Source: Oreohelix idahoensis
Taxonomy: Eukaryota; Mollusca; Gastropoda; Stylommatophora; Oreohelicidae
DNA: 64,000 nt
Direction of reading: 5' to 3'
NCBI GenBank assembly: GCA_024509875.1
Contig: JAMPIV010009927.1
Span: 362,923-426,922, forward strand
Below are positions 11,325 through 22,630 of the stretch, piece after piece. The notes under the pieces are model-generated. The model was given only the letters and a program-made list of their open reading frames with translations. It was not told the origin of the DNA and ran no database searches. The stretch's first letter is position 1. Every line of letters begins with the position of its first letter. Made by a program: the position numbers and the translations under genes.

Positions 11325-11955
11325 CTTGACATCTTTCCCTGTTCTTCCAGTCTTGACATCTTTCCCTGTTCTTCCAGTCTTGACATATTTCTCTATTCTT
11401 CCAGTCTTGACATCTTTCCCTGTTCTGCCATTCTTGACATCTTTCCCTGTTCTTCCAGTCTTGACATCTTTCCCTGTTCTTCCAGTCTTGACATATTTTC
11501 CTGTTCTTCCAGTCTTGACATCTTTCCCTGTTCTTCCGGTCTTGACATCTTTCCCTGTTCTTCCAGTCTTGACATATTTCCCTGTTCTTCCAGTCTTGAC
11601 ATATTTCCCTGTTCTTCCAGTCTTGACATATTTCCCTGTTCTTCCAGTTCTTCCCTGTTCTTCCAGTCTTGACATCTTTCCCTGTTCTTCCAGTCTTGAC
11701 ATCTTTCCCTGTTCTTCCAGTCTTGACATCTTTCCCTGTTCTTCCAGTCTTGACATCTTTCCCTGTTCTTCCAGTCTTGACATCTTTCCCTGTTCTTCCA
11801 GTCTTGACATATTTCCCTGTTCTTCCAGTCCTGACATCTTTCCCTGTTCTTTCAGTCTTGACATCTTTGCCTGTTCTGCCATTCTTGACATCTTTGCCTG
11901 TTCTGCCATTCTTGACATCTTTCCCAGTTCTGCCAGTCTTGACATCGTTTCCTGT
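11325..11955. repeat. 27-bp minisatellite, homogeneous block
   Basis: About 23 near-identical 27-bp units share the core TTGACATCTTTCCCTGTTC followed by TTCCAGTC. One internal partial unit occurs near 11645. Nearly all differences are single substitutions (CTTT/ATTT, CCAG/CCAT/CCGG). Because 27 is divisible by three and no unit contains a stop, open frames of about 250 codons exist on both strands as 9-residue repeats (FPVLPVLTS on +, MSRLEEQGK on -). I regard these as by-products of the array, not genes. Confidence 0.92.
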
Positions 11956-12265
11956 TATACTGTGTTATTATTTTTCTTTGCTCGTTTATTGTTGATATAT
12001 TTGATACATTCTTACTTATGTTTTTATAACATTGTCATCTGTTCTTCTATTCATTGCTGAAATAGCTTTATGTTTTGCTATATTTGACATCCTTTATGTT
12101 TTTCTCCTTTCGAAAATTGTCTGTGTTCTTCTATTTTTGACATTTTTTGGTTTATTTTTCTTGAAAATGTTTTTTTTTTTCTTGTATCGTTCCATATTTT
12201 TCTATTCTTATAATCTTTGGATGTTCTATTGTTTTGTTACAGGTTCGGCTGTTGTTAGCGTATAT
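11956..12265. other. T-rich decayed flank of the 27-bp array
   Basis: The sequence is pyrimidine-rich with isolated relics of the 27-bp unit (TTGTTGATATATTTGATACATTC, split by changes; GACATCCTTTATGTTTTTCTCC-like pieces). No gene was seen. Confidence 0.5.
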
Positions 12266-14420
12266 CTATGCTCTTATGTCGTAGGGGACATCTTTCCATG
12301 TTCTTCTATAGATGACACCTCTCCATTTTCTTCTATAGATGACATCTTTCCATGTTCTTCTATGAATGACACTTTTCCATGTTCTTCTATAGATGGCATC
12401 CTCCATGTTCTTCAATAGATGACATTCTCCATGTTCTTCTATGGGTGATATATTTCCACGTTTTTTTAATAAATGACATCTTTCCATGTTCTTCTGTGGG
12501 TGACATCTTTCCATGTTCTTTTATAGATGACATCTTCCATGTTCTTCTATAGATGACATCTTTCCATGTTCTTCTATGGGTGACATCTTTCCATGTTCTT
12601 CTACAGATGACATTTGTCCATGTTCTTCTACATATGATGTTTCCATGTTCTTCAATAGGTGTCATCTTTCCATGATCTTCTATAGATGACATCCTCCGTG
12701 TTCTCCTATGGGTGATATCTTTCCACGTTCTTTTATAGATGACATCTTTCCATGTTCTTATATGGGTGACATCTTCCCATGTACTTCTATAAGTGTCATC
12801 TTTCCATGTTCTTCTAAAGGTGGCACATTTCCATGTTCTTCTATGGAGTACATATTTCCAGTTTCTTCTGTAGGTCACATCTTTCAATGTTCTTGTTCTT
12901 TAAATATCTTCCAAGCTCCCTTGTTGTTGATAACTTTTCATGTTCTCCTATAGATGGCATCTTTCCATTATCTTCTATAGGTGGCATATTTCAATGTTCT
13001 TCAATAAGATGGGATCTTTCAATGTTTTTCTGCTCTAGACATCTTTCAGGTTCCGTTATTGTTCGCATCTTTCCTTGTACTTCTATGTGTGACATCTTTC
13101 CATGTTCTTCTATAGATGACATCTTTCCATGTTCATCTTCTCTAGACATCTTCGAAGTTCCCTTATTGTTGACATCTTTCCATGTTCTTCTATAAATGAC
13201 ATCTTTCCATGTTCTTCTATAGAAGACATCTTCCCATGTTCATCTTCTCTAGCATCTTCGAAGTTCTCTTATTGTTGACATCTTTACATGCTCTTCTATA
13301 GATGAGATCTTTACATGTTCTTTGATAGATGACATCTTTCCATGTTCTTTTATATATGACATCTTTCCATGTTCTTTTATAGACGATATCTGTCCATGTT
13401 CTTCTATAGATGACATCTTCCCATGTTCATCTTCTCTAGACTTCTTCGAAGTTCTCTCATTGTTGACATCGTTCCATGTTCTTCTATAAATGACATCTTT
13501 CCATGTTCTTTTATATATGACATCTTTCCATGTTCTTCTATAGGTGATATCTTCCCATGTTCATCTTCTCTAGACATCTTCAAAGTTCTCTCATTGTTGA
13601 TATCTTTCCATGTTCTTCTATAGATGACATCTTTTCATGTTCTTCTATAGATAACATCTTTCCATGTTCTTCTATAGATTACATCTTCCCATGTTCATCT
13701 TCTCTAGACATCTTCGAAGTTCTCTCGTTGTTGATATCTTTCCATGTTCTTCTATAGATGACATCTTTCCATGTTCTTTGATAGATGACATTTGTCCACG
13801 TTCTTTTATAGATGACATCTTTCCATGTTCTTTGATAGATGACATCTTTCCATGTTCTTTTATAGATGACATCTTTCCATGTTCTTCTATAGATATCTTC
13901 CCATGTTCATCTTCTCTAGACATCTTCGAAGTTCTCTCATTGTTGACATCTTTCCATGTTCTTTGATAGATGACATATGTCCATGTTCTTCTATATATGA
14001 CATTTGTCCATGTTCTTTTATAGATGACATCTTTCCATGTTCTTCTACTCTAGATATCTTCCATGTTCCCATATTATTGACATCTGTATATGTTCTACCA
14101 TAATTACACATTTCCTTATTTTTCTACACTTGTCTTTTTTTTTAATTCTGTACATTTACAGCTTTCTGTGTTACTGTATAATTGACATATTTGTATGTTC
14201 TTCTTTAGTTACATCTTTCCGTATTCTTCAATTATAGAATTTTTATCTTTCAGTTCTTAAGTTGCTGGCATCTTTGCATGTTCTTTTTGCTGATGTTATT
14301 TAATGTTTTATAGCCCTTAAGAAAAAATATGACACTTAATGTTTTTCTGTAGTTGTCAACTTTATATGTTCTTCTATTGACAACCATCTGTGTATTTTTC
14401 TATTCTAGATATCCTAGGGA
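12266..14420. repeat. 27-bp minisatellite, diverged block with higher-order structure
   Basis: About 75 units of the same 27-bp family are present in a second subfamily, with core GACATCTTTCCATGTTCTTC followed by TATAGAT. A distinctive variant (CATCTTCTCTAGACATC, then TTCGAAGTTC) recurs at about 13133, 13230, 13430, 13564, 13698 and 13908. Some of these spacings are near 135 bp, that is five units, giving a higher-order repeat over about 13.1-14.0 kb. Both edges decay gradually. Open frames of 60-166 codons on both strands reflect the period and show no other coding sign. Confidence 0.88.
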
Positions 14421-14537
14421 TGGCACAATTTCTCTTGAAATCAGTTTCTCCCATTTGCCTTCAACCCAGCAAGTAAACCCGTCATCACATACAGACATTT
14501 GGAAACTATAATTTTAAAAATCACACACGTAAAAACT

Positions 14538-14795
14538 AGAGTCGCGGAAGTGCAGTGGTTAGAGCTCTGGCTTCCCAGTTCAGCGGTCCAGGGTTCGATC
14601 CCCAGTTGATGTCGGCTTTTTTAGACCGCAAACGGCTCCGGGGTCGACTCAGCCTCATGAATTGGGCACCAGACAACTCTGGGAATGTTAAAGGTGGTCG
14701 GCGTGAGGCTCATCATATCACTCCTAGTGTGTTGTATGGTCAAAAAAATATATGCCTCAATGGGAGTGTAACGCGATTATTTACCCGGTTTATTT
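14538..14795 (+). mobile_element. SINE family A copy 1 (tRNA-headed)
   Basis: The 5' end resembles a tRNA: an A-box-like GCAGTGGTTAGAGC region and a perfect B-box GGTTCGATCCCC about 40 bases on. The body contains GACCGCAAACGGCTCC and GGGTCGACTCAGCC, both shared with the copy at 37825-38099. The tail is TTTACCCGG-like and lacks the clear (TTTACC)n of the other copy. No target duplication was found, so the boundaries are approximate. Confidence 0.8.
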
Positions 14796-14826
14796 TAACA
14801 TATAAAAGTGAAGACAGATAACTTAA

Positions 14827-15289
14827 TTGATTTGGTTTGGTTTTAAGGACAATCTACATTGCACGCGGACAACTCCATCAGTCCCCCCATCTCCTCCCTC
14901 AGATTGCACAAGTGCAAGAACTCCGTAGCACCTGTGAGGATCCCAATGTGTGTATACAGGAATCACACATTCGATATACGCCTTTGTAGTGTGTAGGTTT
15001 CCTAATTTCTAAATTGTGCCAGGGAATCGGCCGTAAGGCCTCCTCTTTACGATGTCCAAATGCCGAGGAATTATTAACGTGCACAATTTGCACACGGGAC
15101 CCTCTATTTTTTTTCACCCTTATCCGAGAAGGATAGGCTTCCAGTCTATCCAGGAGATCAAGGGGATGGGGGAAGTAAGACGTCATTAGGAACCAGTGGT
15201 TATGAAAAAATTTTCTATAAATTATATTCCCTGTAGTGGTAGCTTTAGAATTTGAATCGAACGCCATACCTTTTAACCACTCCGACCTC
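14827..15289 (-). mobile_element. SINE family B copy 2
   Basis: This aligns over its full length with the SINE at 9656-10151. The tRNA-like head is at the right end (GAGGTCGGAGTGGTTAAAAG on the minus strand) with a decayed B-box, and the A-rich tail is at the left (AAAACCAAACCAAATC). Imperfect 12-bp target duplications flank it: CAGATAACTTAA at 14815-14826 and CAGATAATTTAA at 15290-15301. It is older than copy 1, judging by its eroded B-box and mismatched TSD. Confidence 0.8.
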
Positions 15290-15301
15290 CAGATAATTTA
15301 A

Positions 15302-15677
15302 ATAAAACAAATTAATAAAAAACATCAGCAGGTAATAAAAACCAGAATATTTGCGTGGAAAACAAACGTTCACGCCACTAAATTACCGACTACTCGTGGT
15401 AAAGTGGACTTTTTAACGGTCTTATTTACTGCTTTAACCATTTGTCTCGTTAGTTAGGGGCATTCCAAAACAATTATTTAACTCTGATTAAAGTTTATAG
15501 TTTATTGTATTTTGATTACAGTTCGTTTGTGTGATTCTTATAGCGTAAATAATCAGAAACCAGTACGAAGAAGTAATTAAGACATTAAAAAAAAAAAACA
15601 AGTGGAAATATACGTTTTAATTGACAGGTATAAAACATGGAATGAATTATTACGAGAAAACTGCAGCAATTAAATAT
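15302..15677. other. Unassigned AT-rich spacer
   Basis: It includes a poly(A) run near 15586-15599. No gene or element was recognised. Confidence 0.45.
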
Positions 15678-15828
15678 ATTATCTCTAATTATAAATACCA
15701 TATACTCTAATTATAAATACCATATACTCTAATTATAAATACCATATACTCTAATTATAAATACCATATACTCTAATTATAAATACCATATACTCTAATT
15801 ATAAATACCATATACTCTAATTATAACA
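15678..15828. repeat. 22-bp AT-rich tandem repeat
   Basis: Seven almost perfect copies of a 22-bp unit containing CTCTAATTATAAATACC and ATATA lie head to tail. This is a simple minisatellite. Confidence 0.92.
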
Positions 15829-15994
15829 ACGTCTATATCCGAATTGAACGATTTTGTTCTTTATATTTCTAACACGGTTATTACTTTCAATATGTGTGTA
15901 AATAGTAAAGGGGCCTGTTGTAAAACTGGAAGATAAAGCAAACGTAAATATAAATTGATATGGATTCAGGTTTTTAAAATGAACGATATACTAG
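15829..15994. other. Short spacer between tandem arrays
   Basis: No recognisable content. Confidence 0.4.
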
Positions 15995-17346
15995 AAACAC
16001 GAGACGTTTGTAGATAAACGTATCGTCAACCACAGACCCAAACACGAGACGTTTGGAGATAAACTTTTCGTCAACAACAGACCCAAACAGGAGTTGGAGA
16101 TAAACTTATTGTCAACCACAGACCCAAACACGGGTTGGAGATAAACTTATCGTCAACCACAGACTCAAACACGGGTTGGAGATAAACTTATCGTCAACCA
16201 CAGACTCAAACACGGGTTGGAGATAAACTTATCGTCAACCACAGACCCAAACACGGGACGTTTGGAGATAAACTTATCGTCAACCATAGACCCAAACACG
16301 GGACCTTTGGAGATAAACTTATCGTCAACCACAGACCCAAACACGGGTTGTAGATAAACTTATCGTCAACCACAGACCCAAACACGGGACGTTTGGAGAT
16401 AAATTTATCGTCAACCACAGACCCAAACAGGGGACGTTTGGAGATAAACTTATCGTCAACCATAGACCCAAACACGGGACCTTTGGAGATAAACTTATCG
16501 TCAACCACAGACCCAAACACGGGTTGTAGATAAACTTATCGTCAACCACAGACCCAAACACGGGACGTTTGGAGATAAATTTATCGTCAACCACAGACCC
16601 AAACAGGGGACGTTTGGAGATAAACTTATCGTCGACCACAGACCCAAACACGGGACATTTGGAGATAAACTTATCGTCAACCACAGACCCAAACAGGGGA
16701 CGTTTGGAGATAAACTTATCGTCGACCACAGACCCAAACACGGGACGTTTGGAGATAAACTTATCGTCAACCACAGACCCAAACAGGGGTTGGAGATAAA
16801 CTTATTGTTAACCACAGACCCAAACACGGGTTGGAGATAAACTTATCGTCAACCACAGACCCAAACACGGTTGGAGATAAACTTATCGTCAACCACAGAC
16901 CCAAACACGGAACGTTTGGAGATAAACTTATCGTCAACCACAGACCCAAACACGAGACGTTTGGAGATAAACCTATCGTCAACTACAGACCCAAACACGG
17001 GACGTTTGGAGATAAACTTATCGTCAACCACAGACCCAAACACGGGACGTTTGGAGATAAACTTATCGTCAACCCACACGTTTGGAGATAAACTTATCGT
17101 CAACCACAGACCCAAACACGGGACGTTTGGAGATAAACTTATCGTCAACCACAGACCCAAACACGGAACGTTTGGAGATAAATCTATCGTCAACCACAGA
17201 CCCAAACATGGGACGTTTGAAGATAAACGTATCGTCAACCACAGACCCAAACACGGGACGTTTGGAGATAAACTTATCGTCAACCACAGACCCAAACACG
17301 GGACGTTTGGAGATAAACTTATCGTCAACCACAGACCCAAACAGGG
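15995..17346. repeat. 45-bp satellite array with length variants
   Basis: About 31 units contain AAACTTATCGTCAACCACAG, then ACCCAAACACGGGACGTTT. The full unit is 45 bp, and a shorter 41-bp form ends in CGGGTT instead of CGGGACGTTT. A block of three 45-bp units plus one 41-bp unit (176 bp, spacing of GGACCTTTGG at 16301 and 16477) occurs twice in a row, showing higher-order amplification. The 45-bp stretches give open frames on both strands that break at each 41-bp unit, which argues against coding. The array ends about 200 bp downstream of the gypsy pol pseudogene, where its 3' LTR would be expected. Confidence 0.92.
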
Positions 17347-17449
17347 GACAAATATAAGAAGAATAAAATAGTTTTGGGATCAAGACAGAGTCATTGCAAA
17401 CACATGAATGAAGATAGGTCAACAAAGAAGATAAGATTCGAGACACAAA

Positions 17450-17527
17450 AGGTGAAACAAGATGAAAGAACACGGGCATCAAAAAGTGAAACAAGATGAA
17501 AGAACACGGGCACCAAAAGGTGAAACA
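17450..17527. repeat. 34-bp direct repeat
   Basis: GGTGAAACAAGATGAAAGAA plus CACGGGCA is repeated at a spacing of 34 bp (GTGAA at 17452, 17486 and 17520). It sits just downstream of the pol pseudogene end. Confidence 0.75.
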
Positions 17528-17546
17528 AAATTACAAGAAGTCATTG

Positions 17547-18640
17547 TCAATACAAAACATAGTCATTGAGACGTCTTGGGACATTTCGGTGTCTAGGCGG
17601 TGGTCTGCCTGTTTGCGGTAATTGCCTGTTGTTGTCCATGATGGCGTTAGCTGGTTCTGTGGCAGTTGATGGCAACTCAGGACTGACAATGTCATCTAAG
17701 TAATCATCATCTGGCTGTGATTTCTGTTTGGCTGCTCTGGCCAGGTTTTAGTTGACTTTCTTAAAAAACGAGACCTTTCTTGTCACAACCCTGCCTTTAC
17801 CTGAAGCACTTATCATGTTTCCCCTGATTTTAGTAATCTGGTAAGGTTCTGGGTTAAACCTCGGAGTTAATTTGCTGTTTTGTTCTTGTACTAAAACAAA
17901 ATCTCCTACTTTCAGGTGAGACGGCTGCGATCGTAGTCTACGGTCTGCATGTTGCTTCATTCTGTATTTTGCCTGTGCATCTTTTCTCTGCACATCTGAT
18001 GAGGCTGGTTGACTCTCTTTGGTTTCAACTGTTGGAATCTTAATCGAGATCTTTCTTTGAAACATGAGCTCAAATGGTGATTTGCCTGTTGATATATGAG
18101 GTGTTGCCCTATAATTTCTAAGGAAAACATACAGCTGTTGTCTCCAACACTTTCCTTCAACTGCGGCTGTTTGAATGACCTTCTTGAGGTTTCTCATCAT
18201 CCTTTCTACCTCCCTGTTTGCCCTTGGCCAGTAATGTGTAATTCTTCTGTGTCTGCATCCAACATGGTGCATAAAATTTTTCATGTCTTGGCTGTTAAAT
18301 GGTGAACCATTATCTGTTTTTAAAGTTTCAGGAATTCCAAATGTCGAAAATATCTTGTCAATCACAGGAATTACAGTGTTCTTGCTGATGTGGAATTAAT
18401 GATTTCAACAACTGGAAATCTTGAATATTCATCTTCCATGACAAGAATATATTGTCCACATGGCAATGGTCCACAAAAATCTGCAGAGACATCTGTCCAT
18501 GGAGCTTTGGGAAACTCAGACATTTTCAAAGGTGTCATATGTGCTCCACTTTCTGTGCAACCTTGACAAGCTAAACAATTTAACAATTTGCAACAGTCTC
18601 TTCAAGCCAAATCATTCTGTCCAAATGTTACCACCCCCTA
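17547..18640 (-). pseudogene. Gypsy integrase pseudogene
   Basis: Starting near 18640, a remnant of the N-terminal zinc-binding region (IWLEETVANC, then LNCLACQGC) is broken by a shift near 18595. The DDE core follows: WTDVSADFCGPL (first Asp, about 18495), TDNGSPFNS (second Asp, about 18310) and EVERMMRNLKK (Glu, about 18200). The frame is interrupted at about 18366-18371 after SARTL. The C-terminal region includes VGDFVLVQE. A TAA at 17748 cuts the frame, yet the same frame continues open through a basic, proline-rich tail (RPPPRHRNVPRRLNDYVLY) to a stop at 17547-17549. That makes 17748 a premature stop rather than the original end. Confidence 0.85.
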
Positions 18641-20060
18641 TACACCCACCCCAATATTTAGTGAAGGACGTAGTAAAATTTAACAACCAATCAAATCGTT
18701 ACCTCGTTTTGTAGGCACAAGAAAATTTTGGTTGTAGTGAAATAATGCCCATTTTGGGTTTTTGAATAAACTTAAATAATTTATTTCTCCCTAACTACAG
18801 ATAATAAAAAGAAAAGGGATATCTTGAATTATAGCGCTGATATTGCTAAACATATAAACATAAAGGTTCCCTCATAATAATATTATCTTAACTTAGTAAA
18901 ATTTAATTTAGTGATATTTTCATATCAGGGTAAAGGCACATTTAATTACTTAAAAATTACCCAGATGAAAAGGCTAAGGAATAATTAAAGGAAACCTATA
19001 CAGTATAGGACGATAGAGGGCAATTGGCCGTTTAATTATCACTTTTGATAATTAAAATCGGTCTATAAATAACTAAGATATATAATATACAAATTTAGTC
19101 AGATTAACAAACACACATAAAATCGCTCAAGTTTATAGTCCCCCCAAAAATAGTTAACTTTTTTGACTCGTCTTCTGATTGGTTGAGGGTAGGGCATAAA
19201 AATTAACACCTCCTTGTAAAATCAGGCCATTGTATTTTGAAAAGCCATGCCAAGCTGACATCAGCGGGAAGACTTTGTGACCAAGCCTTTGCCGTCTGGA
19301 CTAGAAAGCAGTGTTAAAACCTTTTTACTGCTAGTCAAGCTTGTTTATGTGATTATTCTTTCTTCGGGGATTGAATTACCAAGTACTACGTTGCTGCCCT
19401 AACCTGAGTGAAGAACATATGGGAGTGAGTGCTCATGATACAGTTTGAAGCCAAAACCCTTATCGTCATCTAGAAGGCGCAACTTTTGGTGGTGCTGAAT
19501 TACTTGAGAAAACAGCAGCAACTATATTTTACCAGATATGTCCGTTAGCGGGCTCTGGCGGTTCATCCCAAAACCACAGTTCAAATTATAAAACTTATTT
19601 CCTGGGGAATGATGACACTAAGTAGACTGATATTGAAAGAGTGGTGATAGTATCCAACATAGTAACAAGAACATAGGGTTTAGTCATTCCAGTGACTTTT
19701 GTTTACAGACATGGACAGTGTCCAACATATTTATTTCTAGTTTGTAAATATCCTTTTCTTGATTTTTAAGAATTCCTGACCCCATAAAGATTGAGGTACA
19801 GGAACAATAAATTGTAAATAACCTTTAAACAGTCTTGCTTACTTAAATTTGGTTAAGTTGAAGTTCTGTCTTTTTTTAAATTACATGCATTGCATACATT
19901 ACCCTAGACACTTAGCCACATAATACCACAGAGATTACTTTACACTGGGTGAGATCAGAAGAGGTAGCGGATAGGGACCCTGAGAAATACATCATCATCA
20001 TTCTTTACTCAGGGAACTTACATAGCTTGACCTCACCTTGTTAACCTTTAATTTTATTAA
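18641..20060. other. 1.4-kb filler replacing RNase H and integrase N-terminus
   Basis: The RT frame stops matching gypsy shortly after VWACEYFH and a degraded GFDV near 20062. Integrase resumes only near 18640, so the rest of RNase H and the start of integrase (roughly 200 codons) are missing. The 1.4 kb between has no coding similarity that I can see. It contains a TATA-like GGGCATAAAAATTA near 19190 and an AATAAA near 19807, so it could derive from an LTR, but no TG...CA ends with a matching duplication were found. Confidence 0.45.
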
Positions 20061-21290
20061 CATCAAAACCTCTTATCACAATAAGTGAAAATACTCACAA
20101 GCCCACACTATTGCTAAAGCCTCTTTTTCTATCTGTGAGTATCTAGTTTCTGTATCTGACAGACCTCTGCTGCCAAAAGCTACAACATATTCTTTGTTTC
20201 TGTCATCTCTTTGGGTTAGCATTGCCGCTAAACCGAATGGACTTGCATCTACTGAGATGAATGTCTTTCTGTTCCTATCAAAATAGAATGTACCAGCACT
20301 ATTTGTTAGTTCTGATTTCAGCATATCTAATGTTTTTGACTGAGTTGCAGTCCATATCCATGGTGTGTCTTTTCTTGTAAGCATTCTTAAAGGTTGACTG
20401 AGTGTTGCATAGTTTTGAATAAAACGTGAACAGTAATTGAACATTCCCAGTAGGCTTCTCAATTCAGATACATTGGTTGGTTCTGCCATGTCTTGAAGTG
20501 CACTAACTTTTCTGTGGTCTGGAACAATTCCCTTCTCAGAAAAAGTATATCCATAAAAATCCAATTTGTTTTTGCTGAATTCACATTTCTCTTTATTCAA
20601 TGTGAGGCTATGCTGCCTCAGTCTGATGAATACCTGTTCTAGATTTTCATCATGTTCTTTTGGGGTTTTTCCATAAACCAGAATATCATCAGACACATTC
20701 AACTGTCCTTTCAGACCCTGAAGCACATTTCCAATTATATTCTGGAATGCTTCTGCTGCTGAAGCTATTCCAAAACTGAGCCTTTTGATTTTTCGTAAAC
20801 CTAGATGCGTTGATAAAGTTGTGATGTATCTAGATTCTGGAGCTAATGGAATTTGATGGTAGCCACTTCCCAGATCTAATTTGCTGAAAACTTTTGCTCC
20901 ATTTAGATCCACTATTATGTTGTCTATTGTAGGAGTGATGTGTCTCTCTCTTTCTATAGCTTCATTAGGCTGTCTCATGTCTACACAAATTCTTACATCA
21001 TCATTCTTCTTCATAATAGGTACTATAGGACTGACCCACGGAGTTGGCCCTGAAACAAATACAATGATGTCTTCTTCTTCTAATCTTTTCATTTCTTCTT
21101 TTACTTTTTGCCTGATGTGAAATGGAATTCTTCTGTGCTGTTGTGCTTTAGGTTTCACATTTGCATTTATGTGAAGTTTTAGCTCAGAATCTTTCAATTC
21201 ACCCACACCTTGGAACAGGTCTGAATACTTTTCAAACAGATTATGTGTTCTCTTGATGTTGATGCTATTTGTTATTTTGACAACCTGCAA
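20061..21290 (-). pseudogene. Gypsy reverse transcriptase and start of RNase H
   Basis: The 404-codon open frame (21290-20076) begins N-terminal to RT. It carries the expected motifs in order: PIVPIMKKNDDVRICVDMR, FSKLDLGSGYHQIPL (first catalytic Asp), SFGIASAAEAFQ, VSDDILVYG (catalytic Asp pair, VSDD variant of YxDD) and the thumb. The RNase H beginning follows (TFISVDASPFGLAAML and SQIEKEALAIVWACEYFH). It ends at a stop at 20076 caused by a frame change. Matching sequence continues about 15 bp further in another frame before homology is lost. All RT catalytic residues are present. Confidence 0.88.
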
Positions 21291-21341
21291 TTTAGATGCT
21301 GTCTCATGGCTTAGAAGAACTTCATGTCCACCTTCTACTAC

Positions 21342-21600
21342 TTAGATGGTAGTACTGGCTTGATGATGCTTGGATTCAATGGTTGTTCTGAACATTCCAA
21401 CCACTTTTAAGGGAGTCTTGGATGCATATGCATTTAACCTTTTATAAGTGGGAAGCAACGGTGGTCTTTTCTTCAACTTGTTGTACATGGTTGTGCTTAT
21501 GACATCCACACTTGAACCTGTGTCTATCATTGCAGACATATGTGTATCTTGCATTTTACTGATTGTTCTGGGGACATCTGGTCTGTTATCCAGTGTATAA
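21342..21600 (-). pseudogene. Gypsy aspartic protease segment
   Basis: MSAMIDTGSSVDVIS contains the DTG/S active site of a retropepsin and is followed by a hydrophobic strand pattern to about residue 70. A TAG-type stop near 21342 separates it from the RT frame. The fold is half-size, as expected for a dimeric retroviral-type protease. Confidence 0.8.
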
Positions 21601-22479
21601 ACATAAGACTCTGAGCTGCTGTCAGTGTCTGTGGTGTTTTCATTTTTCTCAGTAACCTGTTGAACGTTATTTTTAGGGGTGAGACAAAACTTGGCAAAGT
21701 GATTTTGCTTGTGACAAATATGACACTCTTTCCCAAATGCTGGGCAGTTCTTTTTTTAACCTTTGTGAGGATATTTCCTTCCACAACACTTGCATTTTGT
21801 ACATGATTGTTTCTTGGAGTTAGATCTGGAAGTATGAAACTGTGGTTTCTGCTTGTCGTGTTTGTCAGCCTGTGTGACTGAATCTTGGGTTCTAGATCTA
21901 GAATCCTGCAATTGCAGTTTGTTGACAGTGTTTTCCTCTTTTTTTCTATGGGTGTGGCCTGTATTTCTACAATTTCTAACGTTCTGCCAATTTGTAGTAC
22001 CTCATCCAATGTAAGGGATTTTGCACTTTGAAGAATCGTTCTTCTTAATTTCGATGATGTGCATGATTGTAATACATGATTTCTAATTTTATCATCTGGA
22101 TTCTGAAATTGGCAGTGTTTTACAAGTCGGCGTAACCTCATTACGTACTGGTCTAAATTTTCTTCACCGTTTTGAATGGCCTGTCGGAACCTGAACCGTT
22201 CATACATTGTATTCTTCTTTGGGAAGAAGTACGAGTTCAACTTATGCTTCACCTTGTCGTAATCATCACTTGTATCGGCCATACTCTGGAATATATCATA
22301 TACATCTTCTCCGGCAAAGTGCAACAATAAATACTGCTTACGTTTGACATCTTTAACCTCAAATGCCGCCAGACAGTTTTCTAAACGGCTTAACCATTTT
22401 TCCCATTTGGTTCCTATGTTCACATCGTGATCATACTGAAAAAAGCGTGATGGGTAACTCTAACATCCTCGTCGCCATT
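21600..22479 (-). pseudogene. Gypsy gag pseudogene
   Basis: A methionine codon at 22479, directly overlapping the primer-binding-site region, probably starts gag. One frame change lies between it and the longer frame that is open from 22423. The central region (KWEKWLSRLENCLAAF, LLHFAGEDVYDIFQ, RFRFRQAIQNGEENLDQYV) matches the retrotransposon gag capsid style. After LTLDEVLQIGRTLE a shift near 21935 puts the remainder out of frame. In the restored direction of reading one can still see two zinc-knuckle-like clusters (CxxC at about 21800 and CHICHKQNHFAKFC at about 21710), that is, the nucleocapsid. Confidence 0.78.
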
Positions 22480-22480
22480 T

Positions 22481-22630
22481 GTGGTATTCTATCTTAGTAC
22501 TCTAAATGAAATAATAGTAGACTCTTGTTGTTCTTAACATTTATTATACATAGAGATACAAACATGTCTAACATCTCACAACGGCCATTATTCCAAGTCC
22601 CGTAACTCTCTCCTCATATCTAAATATAGG
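22481..22630 (-). repeat. Gypsy 5' LTR, inner portion
   Basis: On the minus strand the LTR ends ...AATACCACA immediately before AA and the primer-binding-site TGGCGACGAGG. It contains an AATAAA polyadenylation signal. It is cut at 22630 by the insertion of a 13.9-kb retrotransposon; the outer 42 bp lie at 36506-36547. Joined, it would be about 192 bp with TGTAGT...CCACA ends. No second LTR was available to confirm the limits. Confidence 0.68.
22626..22630. repeat. Target site duplication ATAGG (left)
   Basis: ATAGG at 22626-22630 directly precedes the TGTTGCTGT start of the LTR element and is repeated at 36501-36505 directly after its ...TTTACA end. Five bases is the usual duplication for Ty3/gypsy integrases. 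Confidence 0.92.

Larger units (their letters stand above)
17547..22630 (-). mobile_element. Ty3/gypsy LTR retrotransposon, decayed, normal domain order
   Basis: On the minus strand the order is: LTR (22630-22481, split, continued at 36547-36506), PBS (TGGCGACGAGG at about 22478), gag, protease, RT, a 1.4-kb gap, then integrase ending at 17547. This is the usual gag-PR-RT-RH-IN order of Ty3/gypsy, and the sequence style resembles Mag or K02A2.6-like elements. No 3' LTR was found; a satellite lies where it should be. Frameshifts and stops occur in gag, between PR and RT, in early RNase H, and at least twice in integrase. It is the host for the younger 13.9-kb element inserted in its 5' LTR. 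Confidence 0.82.

Noticed and set aside
11193..12060. Open frames of about 250 codons on both strands with perfect 9-residue repeats
   Set aside because: They follow directly from a 27-bp tandem unit without stops. They exist in several frames and on both strands, with no start context or domain.
11325..14420. CRISPR array
   Set aside because: The units are contiguous 27-mers with no unique spacers, in an animal genome and with no cas genes.
16206..17371. Repeat-protein-like frames (FGSVVDDKFISKRPV type)
   Set aside because: They are produced by the 45-bp satellite. Each 41-bp unit breaks the frame, and several frames are open at once.
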